A stretch of 64,000 bases of DNA from Permianibacter aggregans (GTDB lineage: Bacteria > Pseudomonadota > Gammaproteobacteria > Enterobacterales > Permianibacteraceae), in contig NZ_CP037953.1 of the NCBI RefSeq assembly GCF_009756665.1, positions 1,116,001-1,180,000 on the forward strand, given 5' to 3'. Positions 1 to 8,278 of this stretch are shown here, piece by piece. The notes under the pieces are model-generated. The model did no database searches. It was not told the DNA's origin and saw only the letters and a list, made by a program, of their open reading frames with translations. How positions within the stretch are numbered: the stretch's first letter is position 1; each line of letters begins with the position of its first letter. The translations under genes and the position numbers were made by a program.

Positions 1-183
1 CACACCGGCTTCGTTTGGCGTGCAAGGGCCTGGCGAAATGACCAGATGACTTGGTTGCAGTGCCTCGATTTCTTTGACGGTAATGGCATCGTTGCGCCGA
101 ACCAGAACGTCGGCGCCAAGCTCACCGAAATACTGGGCCAGATTCCAGGTGAAGGAATCGTAGTTGTCGATCAGCAGGATCAT
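1..183 (-). CDS. trpG: Anthranilate synthase component II (glutamine amidotransferase), N-terminal part
   Basis: Only the first 61 codons lie in the window; the gene runs off the left edge. The N-terminus [19 protein letters not shown] and the later SPGPCTP segment are characteristic of class I glutamine amidotransferases of the TrpG/PabA type, which supply ammonia from glutamine for anthranilate (or aminodeoxychorismate) synthesis. The catalytic Cys lies beyond the edge. The ATG overlaps the gph stop in an ATGA, so it is probably translationally coupled in an rpe-gph-trpG operon. In related bacteria trpE often precedes trpG; it is absent from this junction and must be elsewhere. TrpG and PabA cannot be separated on this fragment. 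Confidence 0.88.
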   Translation of the reverse strand, partial: MILLIDNYDSFTWNLAQYFGELGADVLVRRNDAITVKEIEALQPSHLVISPGPCTPNEAGV

Positions 184-875
184 TTTGCTCGCCTGCTGAA
201 GCGATTTGATAACGATGGGATATCGAGAATTTCCGGGAAATGATCGATCAGGAAATCCGGATGCTGAAGACTGACCGGCTCACCATGGTTATAGCCAAAG
301 GTAACCGCCGCGATCGGCATACCGGCGGCGCGCGCCGCGAGAATGTCGGTGATTGAATCGCCGACCATCAGACTTTGTTCGGGAGATACGTTCATTGCTT
401 CGCAGGCATGCAGCAATGGCAAGGCGTCGGGCTTTTTGCACGCCAAGGTATCACCACCAATCAGCACGGAAAAGTACTCATCCAGCTTCAGATATTTCAG
501 CAACGGCGCAACAAACTGTTCCGGCTTATTGGTCACAACCGCGAGCGGCAAACCCTGTTCACGCAATGCTTGCAAGGTTTCCGGCACGTGCGGATAACAC
601 TGACTGCGGCGACAAAAGCCGGCGCGATAATGTTGCAAAAACCGATGATGGGCACGCTCCAGCTGCGCCGGTTCCGGCAACTCATCACCGGCGTGTTGCA
701 AGGCGCGTTGCACCAGCATTTTTGAACCGCTGCCGATCATGGTCGCCAGCAATGCTTCCGACAACGGCGCTCTCGAAAAGCTGGCCAGCATCGCGTTGAT
801 GCCGTCTGCCAAATCCGGCGCCGTGTGCGCCAGCGTGCCATCCAGGTCAAACAGCAGCGCTTGCACGCTTGGCAA
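180..875 (-). CDS. gph: Phosphoglycolate phosphatase, HAD superfamily
   Basis: A HAD-superfamily hydrolase of about 230 residues that removes 2-phosphoglycolate, a by-product of DNA 3'-end repair. Motif I is FDLDGTL near the N-terminus (nucleophile and acid/base Asp), motif II is VVTNKP, the lysine motif is in CKKPD, and motif IV is VGDSITD followed by AARAAGM. A helical cap lies between motifs I and II. The longest start is a TTG directly after the rpe stop; a GTG three codons later is equally possible ([12 protein letters not shown]). It is cotranscribed between rpe and trpG, as in many gammaproteobacteria. Confidence 0.9.
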   Translation of the reverse strand: MPSVQALLFDLDGTLAHTAPDLADGINAMLASFSRAPLSEALLATMIGSGSKMLVQRALQHAGDELPEPAQLERAHHRFLQHYRAGFCRRSQCYPHVPETLQALREQGLPLAVVTNKPEQFVAPLLKYLKLDEYFSVLIGGDTLACKKPDALPLLHACEAMNVSPEQSLMVGDSITDILAARAAGMPIAAVTFGYNHGEPVSLQHPDFLIDHFPEILDIPSLSNRFSRRAK

Positions 876-1547
876 TTACTTCACCGTCGCCAATTGCTTG
901 CGCATCTCGTCAATGATGCCGCGATAATCTTTTTTCCCGAAGATTGCCGAACCGGCAACAAACGTGTCGGCACCCGCTTTGGCGACCTCGGCAATATTGT
1001 CGACTTTGATGCCGCCATCGACTTCGATGCGGATATCGCGCCCGGATTTTTCCACCCGTTCGCGCACCTGACGGATCTTGTCCAGCGTAGCCGGAATAAA
1101 TGACTGGCCACCGAAACCCGGGTTGACGCTCATCAACAGAATCATGTCGAGCTTGTCCATAACATAGTCGAGATGATGCAGCGGCGTTGCCGGGTTGAAT
1201 ACCAGTCCAGCCTGACAACCACTGTCTTTGATCAGCGCGAGTGAACGATCGACATGTTCACTGGCTTCTGGATGGAAAGTAATCAGACTGGCGCCAGCTT
1301 TGGCAAAATCCGGAATGATGCGGTCGACCGGTTTCACCATTAAGTGAACATCGATTGGTGCTGTGATGCCGTAGTGGCGCAAGGCTTCGCAAACGAGCGG
1401 GCCGATGGTCAAGTTCGGCACATAATGATTGTCCATGACATCGAAATGCAGCCAATCGGCACCAGCGTTCAGAACCGCCGTAGCATCTTCACCAAGCCGG
1501 GCAAAATCCGCTGACAACAACGACGGCGCGATCACAAATGGCTTCAT
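876..1547 (-). CDS. rpe: Ribulose-phosphate 3-epimerase
   Basis: TIM-barrel epimerase of 223 residues that interconverts D-ribulose 5-phosphate and D-xylulose 5-phosphate in the pentose phosphate pathway. Family landmarks are [22 protein letters not shown] (metal-binding His and Asp), [16 protein letters not shown] and the phosphate-binding VDGGI plus VAGSAIFG. I chose ATG 1547 ([11 protein letters not shown]) because it matches the family N-terminus; a longer frame upstream adds 21 residues with no homology. First gene of the rpe-gph-trpG operon, divergent from the GFA-domain gene. Confidence 0.95.
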   Translation of the reverse strand: MKPFVIAPSLLSADFARLGEDATAVLNAGADWLHFDVMDNHYVPNLTIGPLVCEALRHYGITAPIDVHLMVKPVDRIIPDFAKAGASLITFHPEASEHVDRSLALIKDSGCQAGLVFNPATPLHHLDYVMDKLDMILLMSVNPGFGGQSFIPATLDKIRQVRERVEKSGRDIRIEVDGGIKVDNIAEVAKAGADTFVAGSAIFGKKDYRGIIDEMRKQLATVK

Positions 1548-1744
1548 CAAACGATCATCCAGGCAAAAAAGGCAGCCGATATTGTACTCGTTGCTGACTG
1601 CGCGGACCAACTTGCCAAATGCCGGTCAGGATGACAAAGTACCGCTCGCACTTGTCGTATTCCCACCGGTAAGTGAGCTCATGGACGAGTTTCGCCTTGG
1701 TTTGTCGCGCGCTGAGCCGCGTTGTTGTAGAGGTTTTTAGAATA

Positions 1745-2224
1745 ATGATAAGCAGTCATGGCCAGTGCCATTGTGGGAATATCAGTCTCGATATTCAGTA
1801 TCCGGAAACTATCCATTCTTTCACGGCCGGCGTCTGCCGATGTCAGTTCTGCCGCATGCATGGAGCTATGTGGCTGGGTTTGCCGATCAGTCAGTTACAG
1901 GTGCAGGCCGAGCTTGCCAGTCAGGCCCATTTCTATGATGACGATCTGCTTGGCGTTCGTTACCTGTTGTGCCGCCACTGCGGCGTGCTGACCTCGGTGT
2001 TCAGTGAAATAGAAAACCAGACTTACGCGATGGTCAATGCCGGCGTCGTCAACCTGCCGACCCATATCAAAACCGATGTATTCCAGTACGGCCCCTATCC
2101 GAATCTGGCCGGCCGGTTGCAGATCCGCAAGGAAAGCTGGCTATCGACGGTCAAATTCAGCCGTGAGCTCGACAGATTGCTGAAGCGCGAAGAACAGATG
2201 GCACAAGCACAACAGGATGGGTGA
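1745..2224 (+). CDS. GFA/CENP-V domain protein, zinc-binding
   Basis: A 159-residue protein with the cysteine pattern of the GFA (glutathione-dependent formaldehyde-activating, CENP-V) fold: CHCG at 8-11, CRCQFC at 31-36 and CRHCG at 76-80. These usually coordinate two zinc ions. Despite the family name, most members have no proven enzymatic role, so substrate and pathway are unknown. ATG 1745 is chosen because the conserved CHCG sits close to the N-terminus in this family; a longer frame from 1673 adds 24 residues without features. It stands alone, divergent from rpe, with a long leader region before fimL downstream. Confidence 0.8.
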   Translation: MISSHGQCHCGNISLDIQYPETIHSFTAGVCRCQFCRMHGAMWLGLPISQLQVQAELASQAHFYDDDLLGVRYLLCRHCGVLTSVFSEIENQTYAMVNAGVVNLPTHIKTDVFQYGPYPNLAGRLQIRKESWLSTVKFSRELDRLLKREEQMAQAQQDG

Positions 2225-2373
2225 AAAGTTGTACAAATACCTATTTATGGGTTAACGAAAGGTGGGTAAAGCTGAGGTTATCTGTACTCATGTATAGGCT
2301 GTACAAAAAGACACCGTAACCCCCCTTGCGCTTTGTGATAACACCCTGTAATTTCGACAACCCGTTCGCCCAA

Positions 2374-2395
2374 AAACGTGATCGCGATCACATCG
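2374..2395. promoter_or_regulatory. CRP/Vfr-like binding site upstream of the fimL-like gene
   Basis: A palindrome with GTGA at 2378-2381, a 6-bp spacer and TCAC at 2388-2391 matches the CRP/Vfr core TGTGA-N6-TCACA with one mismatch in the left half. It lies about 95 bp before the fimL-like ATG. In Pseudomonas aeruginosa FimL acts in the cAMP/Vfr branch of twitching control, so a cAMP-receptor site here is biologically coherent. Binding is inferred, not shown. Confidence 0.5.
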
Positions 2396-2485
2396 AATGG
2401 CGACAGGTTGGGCAAAACCGGAACGGGTTCTCGGTTTTATTGTTGTAACCGGCTTTCACGAATTGATTGGGGTAGGGAAAGCATC

Positions 2486-4159
2486 ATGAACACCTTGACG
2501 GCCAGCGCCGCACTGCAATTAGTGCATGGCGAACTGAATGCCTTGCTGAATCAGATTGGCGATCACCTGGATTTGTTTGCCAAGCATTGGCAGCAGCGAC
2601 AGGGGCTAGAAGAGGCCATCAACGAGTTGCTGGTTGTGCGTGGCACGCTGGAACTGGTTGATATGACCGCAGCCCGACACTTCACCGAAGAAGCCCTCGA
2701 AATTGTCAAGGAAATGCCGTTCGAAGCCGACGCCAAGGCACTCGATACGGTAGGCCAGGTCAGCTACGGCTGTGCCCTGCTCGCCCGCTACTTCGATTAC
2801 ATCGTTTCCAAACAGTGTGATGTCCCGGAGCTGTTGCTGCCGGCCATCAACCAACTACGCCAATCCCGTCGTCAGGCCCCACTGCTCGACTCGCATTTCT
2901 TCCCGGTACGCGTGCCGTCGGTACGCATCGCCAGCAGTGTCACGTTCAAAGAACTGAACCAGACTGGCCGTCGCCAACACCTGTTATTCCAGATGGGACT
3001 GCTGCACGTGGTCAAACACGGCAAACAGGGATCCGGCCTGAAGCTTTGCGCCCGCGCCACCGAAATTCTCGGCAGGAGCGCGCCGGATGGTCGTCATAAA
3101 GAATTCTGGTATCTCGCCAACGGTGTCATCAACGCCATGACGAGTGAGCTGATGCTGACACCAAGCCGCCTACGCTGGTTGTCGCAAATCGAGCGTTACA
3201 TCGACAAACACCTCGAATCGGCTCGTAGTGAACAAATTTCCGTCATCCCGAACGTGCTCTGGCGCGACGTGTTCTATCACCTGAGCCTGGCGAAAAAACG
3301 CCCGGCCGGTTTCGACGCGCTGGCCAAGGCCTTCCATGTTCAGGTACGGCCGCTGACCGACCACGACCTGCTCGACGCCCAACGCGCGCTCGGCGCGCCG
3401 GCCGACCAGACTTATCGCGTCGTGCTGAGCCATGTTCATGATGAGCTCAGCGCCTTGCTCGCCGACCTGAATCACAAAATCGTTTCCTCTCCTGGCGCCG
3501 AGCTGGATCAGCAAGCGCTGGAAAGCCAGATTCATCGTCTGGGCCAAACCTTGGCCGTGATCGAACAAGCCACTTTGGCGCAGGAATTGATTGGCGCCTC
3601 AGCAGTGTTGTCACGCACCGAATTGAAAGTGCTGGTGGCCTGCCACAGCTCAGTGCAAACCGTCGTCAATGCCTTGTCGAAAGTGCGCATGGGCTTGGAA
3701 AGCAAACTGGCGGCGACGCAAGTGCGCAGCGAGTTCGATGCGCCAGAACCGCATGTGATGAAAATCGATGAGCGTCAGCACAGTGCGCTGACCGATGTGC
3801 GCAGCTATCTGGCTGAAACCACCAGCGCCTTCGACGCCTACATTGCCTCCGAAGGCGACCGCAGCCAAATTCGCCAAGTGAACGCGACGATGGAAAAAGT
3901 CTGCCAGGCGTTGACGTTCATGAAACTCGAACACCTTGCCGAGCCGCTGCTGGAAATCCAGTATGTCGTCGAGCACGCGCTGGACCCAGCCAATCTGCGT
4001 AGCCTGCCGGCAAAAACGCTGACCTTGGTTGCTGATTTGCTGATGGCGGTCGATTACGCGCTGGAATGCGTGATGCTGCGCCAGCCGATTCCAGATCGGG
4101 TCAACACCTTGACCAACGCCACCACCCGCTTGCTGCGCAAAGCACGCAACGCCGCGTAA
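2486..4159 (+). CDS. fimL: FimL-like regulator of type IV pilus twitching motility
   Basis: A 557-residue soluble, helix-rich protein without signal peptide or transmembrane segment. Its length and the N-terminal organisation (ELNALLNQIGDHLDLF, then ELLVVRGTLELVD) resemble FimL of Pseudomonas, which is homologous to the N-terminal Hpt-like region of ChpA/PilL. It has no receiver or kinase domain and no clear phospho-accepting Hpt histidine. FimL promotes type IV pilus assembly and cAMP signalling. ATG 2486 follows a purine-rich GGTAGGGAAA; a longer frame would start inside the CRP-like site. It is monocistronic and followed by a strong terminator. The assignment rests on recognised similarity and length. 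Confidence 0.72.
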   Translation: MNTLTASAALQLVHGELNALLNQIGDHLDLFAKHWQQRQGLEEAINELLVVRGTLELVDMTAARHFTEEALEIVKEMPFEADAKALDTVGQVSYGCALLARYFDYIVSKQCDVPELLLPAINQLRQSRRQAPLLDSHFFPVRVPSVRIASSVTFKELNQTGRRQHLLFQMGLLHVVKHGKQGSGLKLCARATEILGRSAPDGRHKEFWYLANGVINAMTSELMLTPSRLRWLSQIERYIDKHLESARSEQISVIPNVLWRDVFYHLSLAKKRPAGFDALAKAFHVQVRPLTDHDLLDAQRALGAPADQTYRVVLSHVHDELSALLADLNHKIVSSPGAELDQQALESQIHRLGQTLAVIEQATLAQELIGASAVLSRTELKVLVACHSSVQTVVNALSKVRMGLESKLAATQVRSEFDAPEPHVMKIDERQHSALTDVRSYLAETTSAFDAYIASEGDRSQIRQVNATMEKVCQALTFMKLEHLAEPLLEIQYVVEHALDPANLRSLPAKTLTLVADLLMAVDYALECVMLRQPIPDRVNTLTNATTRLLRKARNAA

Positions 4160-4202
4160 ATAACGTTCGCCACGCCATCGGGCGCTGCGATTTTTCTTGA
4201 GT

Positions 4203-4239
4203 AAATGGGGTGCCAGCCGTTAGGCTTGCACCCCATTTT
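4203..4239 (+). terminator. Rho-independent terminator after fimL
   Basis: An 11-bp stem of AAATGGGGTGC with GCACCCCATTT separated by about 14 nt and ending in a T run. It lies 44 bp after the fimL stop and before the next ATG at 4267, so that gene probably has its own promoter. Confidence 0.85.
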
Positions 4240-4266
4240 GCTGTACGCAGCCACGCCACTTTCCCG

Positions 4267-5568
4267 ATGAAAAACCGCTATCCCGTTGCCCGACATTTGC
4301 AGCAACTGACGCATCAGCGCGCGCAATCGTTTGCGCTGCCCTTGCTTGATCGCACCGGACCACTTTCCTGTGATCGGCTGTTGCAATTGACGCCAATGAA
4401 ACGCGCCAGTTTCCATGGTTTTTATTTCAACGACGAAGTGGTCGCCAAGCTGTATTTCAGCTCGGGCAAACACGCCGATTTTGCCCAGCAGGAAATCGAT
4501 GGCCTGCGTGCGCTGCAAAACGCCGGCTGCGTGACGCCGGCATTTTTGTATGCCGGACTTACCAGCGATCAGGCCGTCTCGGTGGTGCTGCTGAAATGGT
4601 TGCCGAATGCGCGCACGGTGTTTGGTTTATGGCCGGAACTCGATGCCGATGATCCGACGCGGGCCAATATCGTCGACGCGCTGGCCGCTTACCTGGCCCG
4701 TCAGCACATGGCTGGCTTGTCACTGCGTGAACCGCATCTAGCCCAGTACATGTGGCATGAGCAACAGATTCTCGGCATTGATGGCGGCCGCGTGTCCAAT
4801 CGCAAAAAACCGTTGACACTGCAGCAAGGCTTGATCGCGCTGGCGCAGCTCTGGGCGCATTTTGCTCCGCGCTGGGATCTGCTGCTGGCTAATGGATTGA
4901 ATGCCTATTTTGCTGAGCGTTTCGGCGCCGGCCGCATCGTCAGCGCCAGCGAACAAAAAACCTTTTGGCAATTGCTGTTTCAGTTTCGTCAGCAGCGCCT
5001 TGCCCAGCGCCTACGCGCCAACCGCGAATTGGCTGCGCAACCACGCCAGGTTTCGGAAAGCAACGCCGACCAAAATCATCAACCGCTGGCGTTGGAGCCG
5101 GTGCGCAGTTGGTTGCGTTCGGCCGAACCGGTTACCGATTGGTTGGCCTGGCAATACTGTTTGCAGGAAGTCGAGTTACCGAACTGGTCGAACGCCCAAT
5201 ACGGCGGCCCCTATCAAGTGCTGATCAGCGCCGGTACCCAACCCTTGCTGGCCGAATCGGTTGAACAAACACTGCCGCATCTGCGCGCCTGGCTGCAGCA
5301 ACTGGTCAAGCTCGGCATCTGCCTGCGTCGGTTTGAACCGCAACAGTTGTTAGTGCAATACGGCAATCCGCATCGCCGATTGCATTACGCCCAGTCGCAA
5401 CAGCTTCAGTGCAAAGAACAGTGGCCATCGGCGTGGCGCTGCTGGCAAAAGCAATTGAAAGCGGCTGCCCGCGACACCTCATTGCCAGAAGCCTGGCGCA
5501 ACACTTTCCGTCTGCTGGCGACTGAGCCGTTCCAGTTGATGCCAGCCGAAAGCCAAGCCCAGCAGTAA
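4267..5568 (+). CDS. Uncharacterised protein with kinase-like N-lobe
   Basis: A 433-residue cytosolic protein that I do not recognise firmly. The stretch around residues 45-110 (FYFNDEVVAKLYF, then EIDGLRALQNAG, then VVLLKWLPNA) looks like the small lobe of a protein-kinase-like or LPS-kinase (Kdo kinase/WaaP) fold: Lys in strand 3, Glu in helix C and a hinge. I could not find convincing HxD or DFG catalytic-loop motifs, so it may be a divergent or inactive kinase. The C-terminal half is Gln/Leu/Trp rich. There is no clear Shine-Dalgarno site. Its 3' end overlaps the convergent VanZ-like gene by 90 bp. Neighbouring VanZ-like and exosortase-type genes hint at a cell-surface polysaccharide role, which is inference. 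Confidence 0.5.
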   Translation: MKNRYPVARHLQQLTHQRAQSFALPLLDRTGPLSCDRLLQLTPMKRASFHGFYFNDEVVAKLYFSSGKHADFAQQEIDGLRALQNAGCVTPAFLYAGLTSDQAVSVVLLKWLPNARTVFGLWPELDADDPTRANIVDALAAYLARQHMAGLSLREPHLAQYMWHEQQILGIDGGRVSNRKKPLTLQQGLIALAQLWAHFAPRWDLLLANGLNAYFAERFGAGRIVSASEQKTFWQLLFQFRQQRLAQRLRANRELAAQPRQVSESNADQNHQPLALEPVRSWLRSAEPVTDWLAWQYCLQEVELPNWSNAQYGGPYQVLISAGTQPLLAESVEQTLPHLRAWLQQLVKLGICLRRFEPQQLLVQYGNPHRRLHYAQSQQLQCKEQWPSAWRCWQKQLKAAARDTSLPEAWRNTFRLLATEPFQLMPAESQAQQ

Positions 5569-6579
5569 CACCGCATCGGTCGTTTCCGCAGCATGACGCG
5601 GCAGGAATAGCTGGAGAGTTTCAACCAGCACCAAAACGACCAAAAGCAAAAGCAGCCAATAGCGCCTTACCAGCGGCCACAACGAGCCGAGATAGAGCAT
5701 CGCCGCCAGCCAAAACAGCTTGGCGAGGCTTTGCTGAATCGCCCAGGCAATCGGCACATGCATCAGCGAGGCAAATGGCAGCCAGTAAAACGGCTGCCGC
5801 GTGTCCAGCCACTGCCAAGGCAACAGCGTGCGCCACAGCCAATAGCCGAGCGCCAGCGGCAGCAGCCAGCGCAGCGACCAATATTGACGACCCCAATACA
5901 ACCCATACGCCAGCAGTAAACCGAGTAATTCTTCCGGCTGCAGACCATTGGCCCAAACGAAAGCACTGAGTAGCAACACCAGCGGCGCCAGCCGGCGCGC
6001 CAGCAGCGATACCGGATCGACCAAACGAAACAGCAGCGCCCAACCCAAGGTTTCGGCCAGCAGCAATGCCGGATCGAAGGCCATCTCTGTCCACTGATAG
6101 ACAATCAGGCGCCAGGCCTTGTCTGGAGACAGCGGAATGAATGGCGCCAGTTGATGCAACAACCAGAACAGCAGCAGCCAGCCTTCCGGCTGGCGGGCCA
6201 GCGGCAGTAAGTATTTGCTCCAGCCAGACCAATGGGCGAGAACCAGCAAACTGGCACCGAGCGCGACGCCGATCATGTTCATGCCGATGTCCATCAACGA
6301 GGCGCTGCGCCCCGGCACGAATACCTGCAGCCACTGCAGCAAGGCAGCAAATGCCACCGCTGCCAGCAGCATCCAGCTCATCGCTCGGGCCGCGTTGACA
6401 AACTGGCGCTCGGCCCAGGCCCGCAGCAACACGCCAAGCGGGATGAAGGCCAGGACATTGGCCAGCATGTCGCTCCGCGACCAGGCCGGCTCGACCGGTC
6501 TTACCGGCACCGTGAAGTAGAACGGATACAAGGACAAATAGGCCAGCAGCAACGCATAAAGAGTTATCAGTCGGCGCAT
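5479..6579 (-). CDS. VanZ-like family integral membrane protein
   Basis: A 366-residue polytopic membrane protein of about nine to ten hydrophobic segments. The first 120 residues carry the VanZ-like pattern: YLSLYPF, then the RSDMLANVLAFIPLGVLL block, LQVFVPGRSASLMDIGMNMIG and a further helix. A second related set of helices at the C-terminus (ETLQLFLPRHAAETTDAVLLLG) resembles the same motif, suggesting an internally duplicated VanZ architecture. VanZ-like proteins occur near polysaccharide and exosortase loci; their activity is unknown. ATG 6579 is preferred over an upstream GTG because a GGAGG lies before it. It is convergent with, and overlaps, the kinase-like gene. Confidence 0.75.
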   Translation of the reverse strand: MRRLITLYALLLAYLSLYPFYFTVPVRPVEPAWSRSDMLANVLAFIPLGVLLRAWAERQFVNAARAMSWMLLAAVAFAALLQWLQVFVPGRSASLMDIGMNMIGVALGASLLVLAHWSGWSKYLLPLARQPEGWLLLFWLLHQLAPFIPLSPDKAWRLIVYQWTEMAFDPALLLAETLGWALLFRLVDPVSLLARRLAPLVLLLSAFVWANGLQPEELLGLLLAYGLYWGRQYWSLRWLLPLALGYWLWRTLLPWQWLDTRQPFYWLPFASLMHVPIAWAIQQSLAKLFWLAAMLYLGSLWPLVRRYWLLLLLVVLVLVETLQLFLPRHAAETTDAVLLLGLAFGWHQLERLSRQQTESVAPGFWQ

Positions 6580-6716
6580 GGTTGAATGGAACCTCCGTGT
6601 CACCGACTTTAGCGGGCGAAATCGGCTTTGATCAGTTTATTGCCCTGCGCGGGGCTGGCATTTGACAGCATGCCCGTTACAATAGCGCTTCATCAACAAG
6701 GATGCTTTTTGCCGTC

Positions 6717-8276
6717 ATGAAGGAACTGCTGCACGCCCTCGTGCTCACTAGCGCTGAGCGCTATCCTGAGCGCCCCGCTCTCCATTTTCGCGATCAAACC
6801 CTTTCCTACCGCCAACTCGCCGATGCCATTAACCGCTTCGCCGATGCACTGGTTTCGTCCGGCATTCAGCCCGGCGATCGAGTCGCGATTTATCTGCCGA
6901 AGCAATTTGAAACCGCGATTGCGATTTTTGGCGCCGCCGCCGCTGGCGCCGTATTCGTGCCGGTCAATCCGCTGCTAAAACCGGCGCAAGTCGCCTACAT
7001 TCTGCGCGACTGTAATGTCCGGGTGTTGATCAGCGCCAAAGCGCGCTTTGAACAACTGCAACCGGAGCTGGGTGATTGCCCGGATCTGAAACTCAATCTG
7101 TCAGTTGATGGCGAATGTCCGCAAGCAGCCGATCTCAATCAATGGCTCGCTAGCGGCAAAGGTTTGCGTGGTCATCGCCGCATTGACGCCGACATGGTCG
7201 CGATTCTCTACACCTCAGGCTCGACCGGCAATCCGAAAGGCGTCGTGCTATCTCATCGCAATATGGTTGCCGGTGCCCACAGTGTTGCCGAGTATCTGGA
7301 AAATACGGCAGATGATCGTTTGCTGGCAGTGTTGCCACTATCGTTCGATTACGGCCTGTCGCAACTGACGACGGCGTTTTCTGTCGGCGCTTCGGTGGCG
7401 CTGATGGATTATCTGCTGCCGAATGATGTCATCCGTGCTTGCGTCAAATACCAGATCACCGGTTTGGCTGCCGTGCCACCGTTGTGGGTGCAATTGGCGC
7501 AATTGGAATGGCCGCAGGAAGCCAAGCAATCGATACGCTATTTCACCAATAGTGGTGGTCACATGCCGTTCGCGACGCTGCAAGGTTTGCGTGCGCAATT
7601 GCCGAACACCAAGCCATTCTTGATGTACGGTTTGACCGAAGCATTTCGTTCGACATTCCTGCCACCGGATCAGGTTGATGTTCGCCCCGGTTCGATGGGT
7701 AAAGCGATTCCCAATGCCGAAGTCGTCGTGCTGCGTGAAGATGGCAGCGAATGCGCCGCTGATGAACCGGGCGAACTCGTTCATCGCGGCGCGCTGGTGT
7801 CGCTCGGTTACTGGAACGCGCCGGAAAAAACCGCTGAGCGCTTCAAGCTGATGCCAAAACGCGTCAACGGCCTGGTGCTCGATGAAATGGCCGTGTTCTC
7901 CGGCGACACCGTGAAAAAAGATAGCGAAGGCTTTTTGTATTTCATCGGCCGCAAGGACGACATGATCAAATCCAGCGGTTACCGCATTTCGCCATCGGAA
8001 CTGGAAGACACCGTTTATCAGCAAAAAGGCGTTGCTGAAGTCGCGGCCATTGGCTGCAAACACGAACAACTCGGTCAGGCGATTGTGTTGGTGATCAAAG
8101 CCGGCAACGATTTTGTTGAAGCGGAAATGCTTGCTGAGTTGCGCAAAACACTGCCGATGTTCATGCAACCACACAAAATCATTCTGCGCGAACAATTACC
8201 ACGCAACCCGAACGGCAAAATCGATCGCAAACATTTGTCGGCCGAATACGCCACGCTGTTCACGACCGAGGGCTGA
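6717..8276 (+). CDS. AMP-forming acyl-CoA ligase, exosortase-A-system type
   Basis: A 519-residue member of the ANL superfamily. It has the nucleotide-binding loop YTSGSTGNPKG near residue 165, the MYGLTEAF motif, and the C-terminal GRKDDMIKSSGYR hinge and PNGKIDRK catalytic lysine. The sequence, and the immediately following PLP decarboxylase, match the pair annotated in many gammaproteobacteria and betaproteobacteria as exosortase-A-associated (PEP-CTERM/EPS loci). There it probably activates an acyl or amino acid for loading onto a carrier protein. ATG 6717 is preferred because homologues start at MKELLHALV; an ATG five codons earlier is possible. No carrier protein or exosortase gene follows here. 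Confidence 0.8.
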   Translation: MKELLHALVLTSAERYPERPALHFRDQTLSYRQLADAINRFADALVSSGIQPGDRVAIYLPKQFETAIAIFGAAAAGAVFVPVNPLLKPAQVAYILRDCNVRVLISAKARFEQLQPELGDCPDLKLNLSVDGECPQAADLNQWLASGKGLRGHRRIDADMVAILYTSGSTGNPKGVVLSHRNMVAGAHSVAEYLENTADDRLLAVLPLSFDYGLSQLTTAFSVGASVALMDYLLPNDVIRACVKYQITGLAAVPPLWVQLAQLEWPQEAKQSIRYFTNSGGHMPFATLQGLRAQLPNTKPFLMYGLTEAFRSTFLPPDQVDVRPGSMGKAIPNAEVVVLREDGSECAADEPGELVHRGALVSLGYWNAPEKTAERFKLMPKRVNGLVLDEMAVFSGDTVKKDSEGFLYFIGRKDDMIKSSGYRISPSELEDTVYQQKGVAEVAAIGCKHEQLGQAIVLVIKAGNDFVEAEMLAELRKTLPMFMQPHKIILREQLPRNPNGKIDRKHLSAEYATLFTTEG

Positions 8277-8278
8277 AC

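Noticed and set aside
6662-6683. TTGACA and TACAAT before the acyl-CoA ligase gene
   Set aside because: The two hexamers are about 10 bp apart, too close for a sigma-70 promoter, so no promoter is called.
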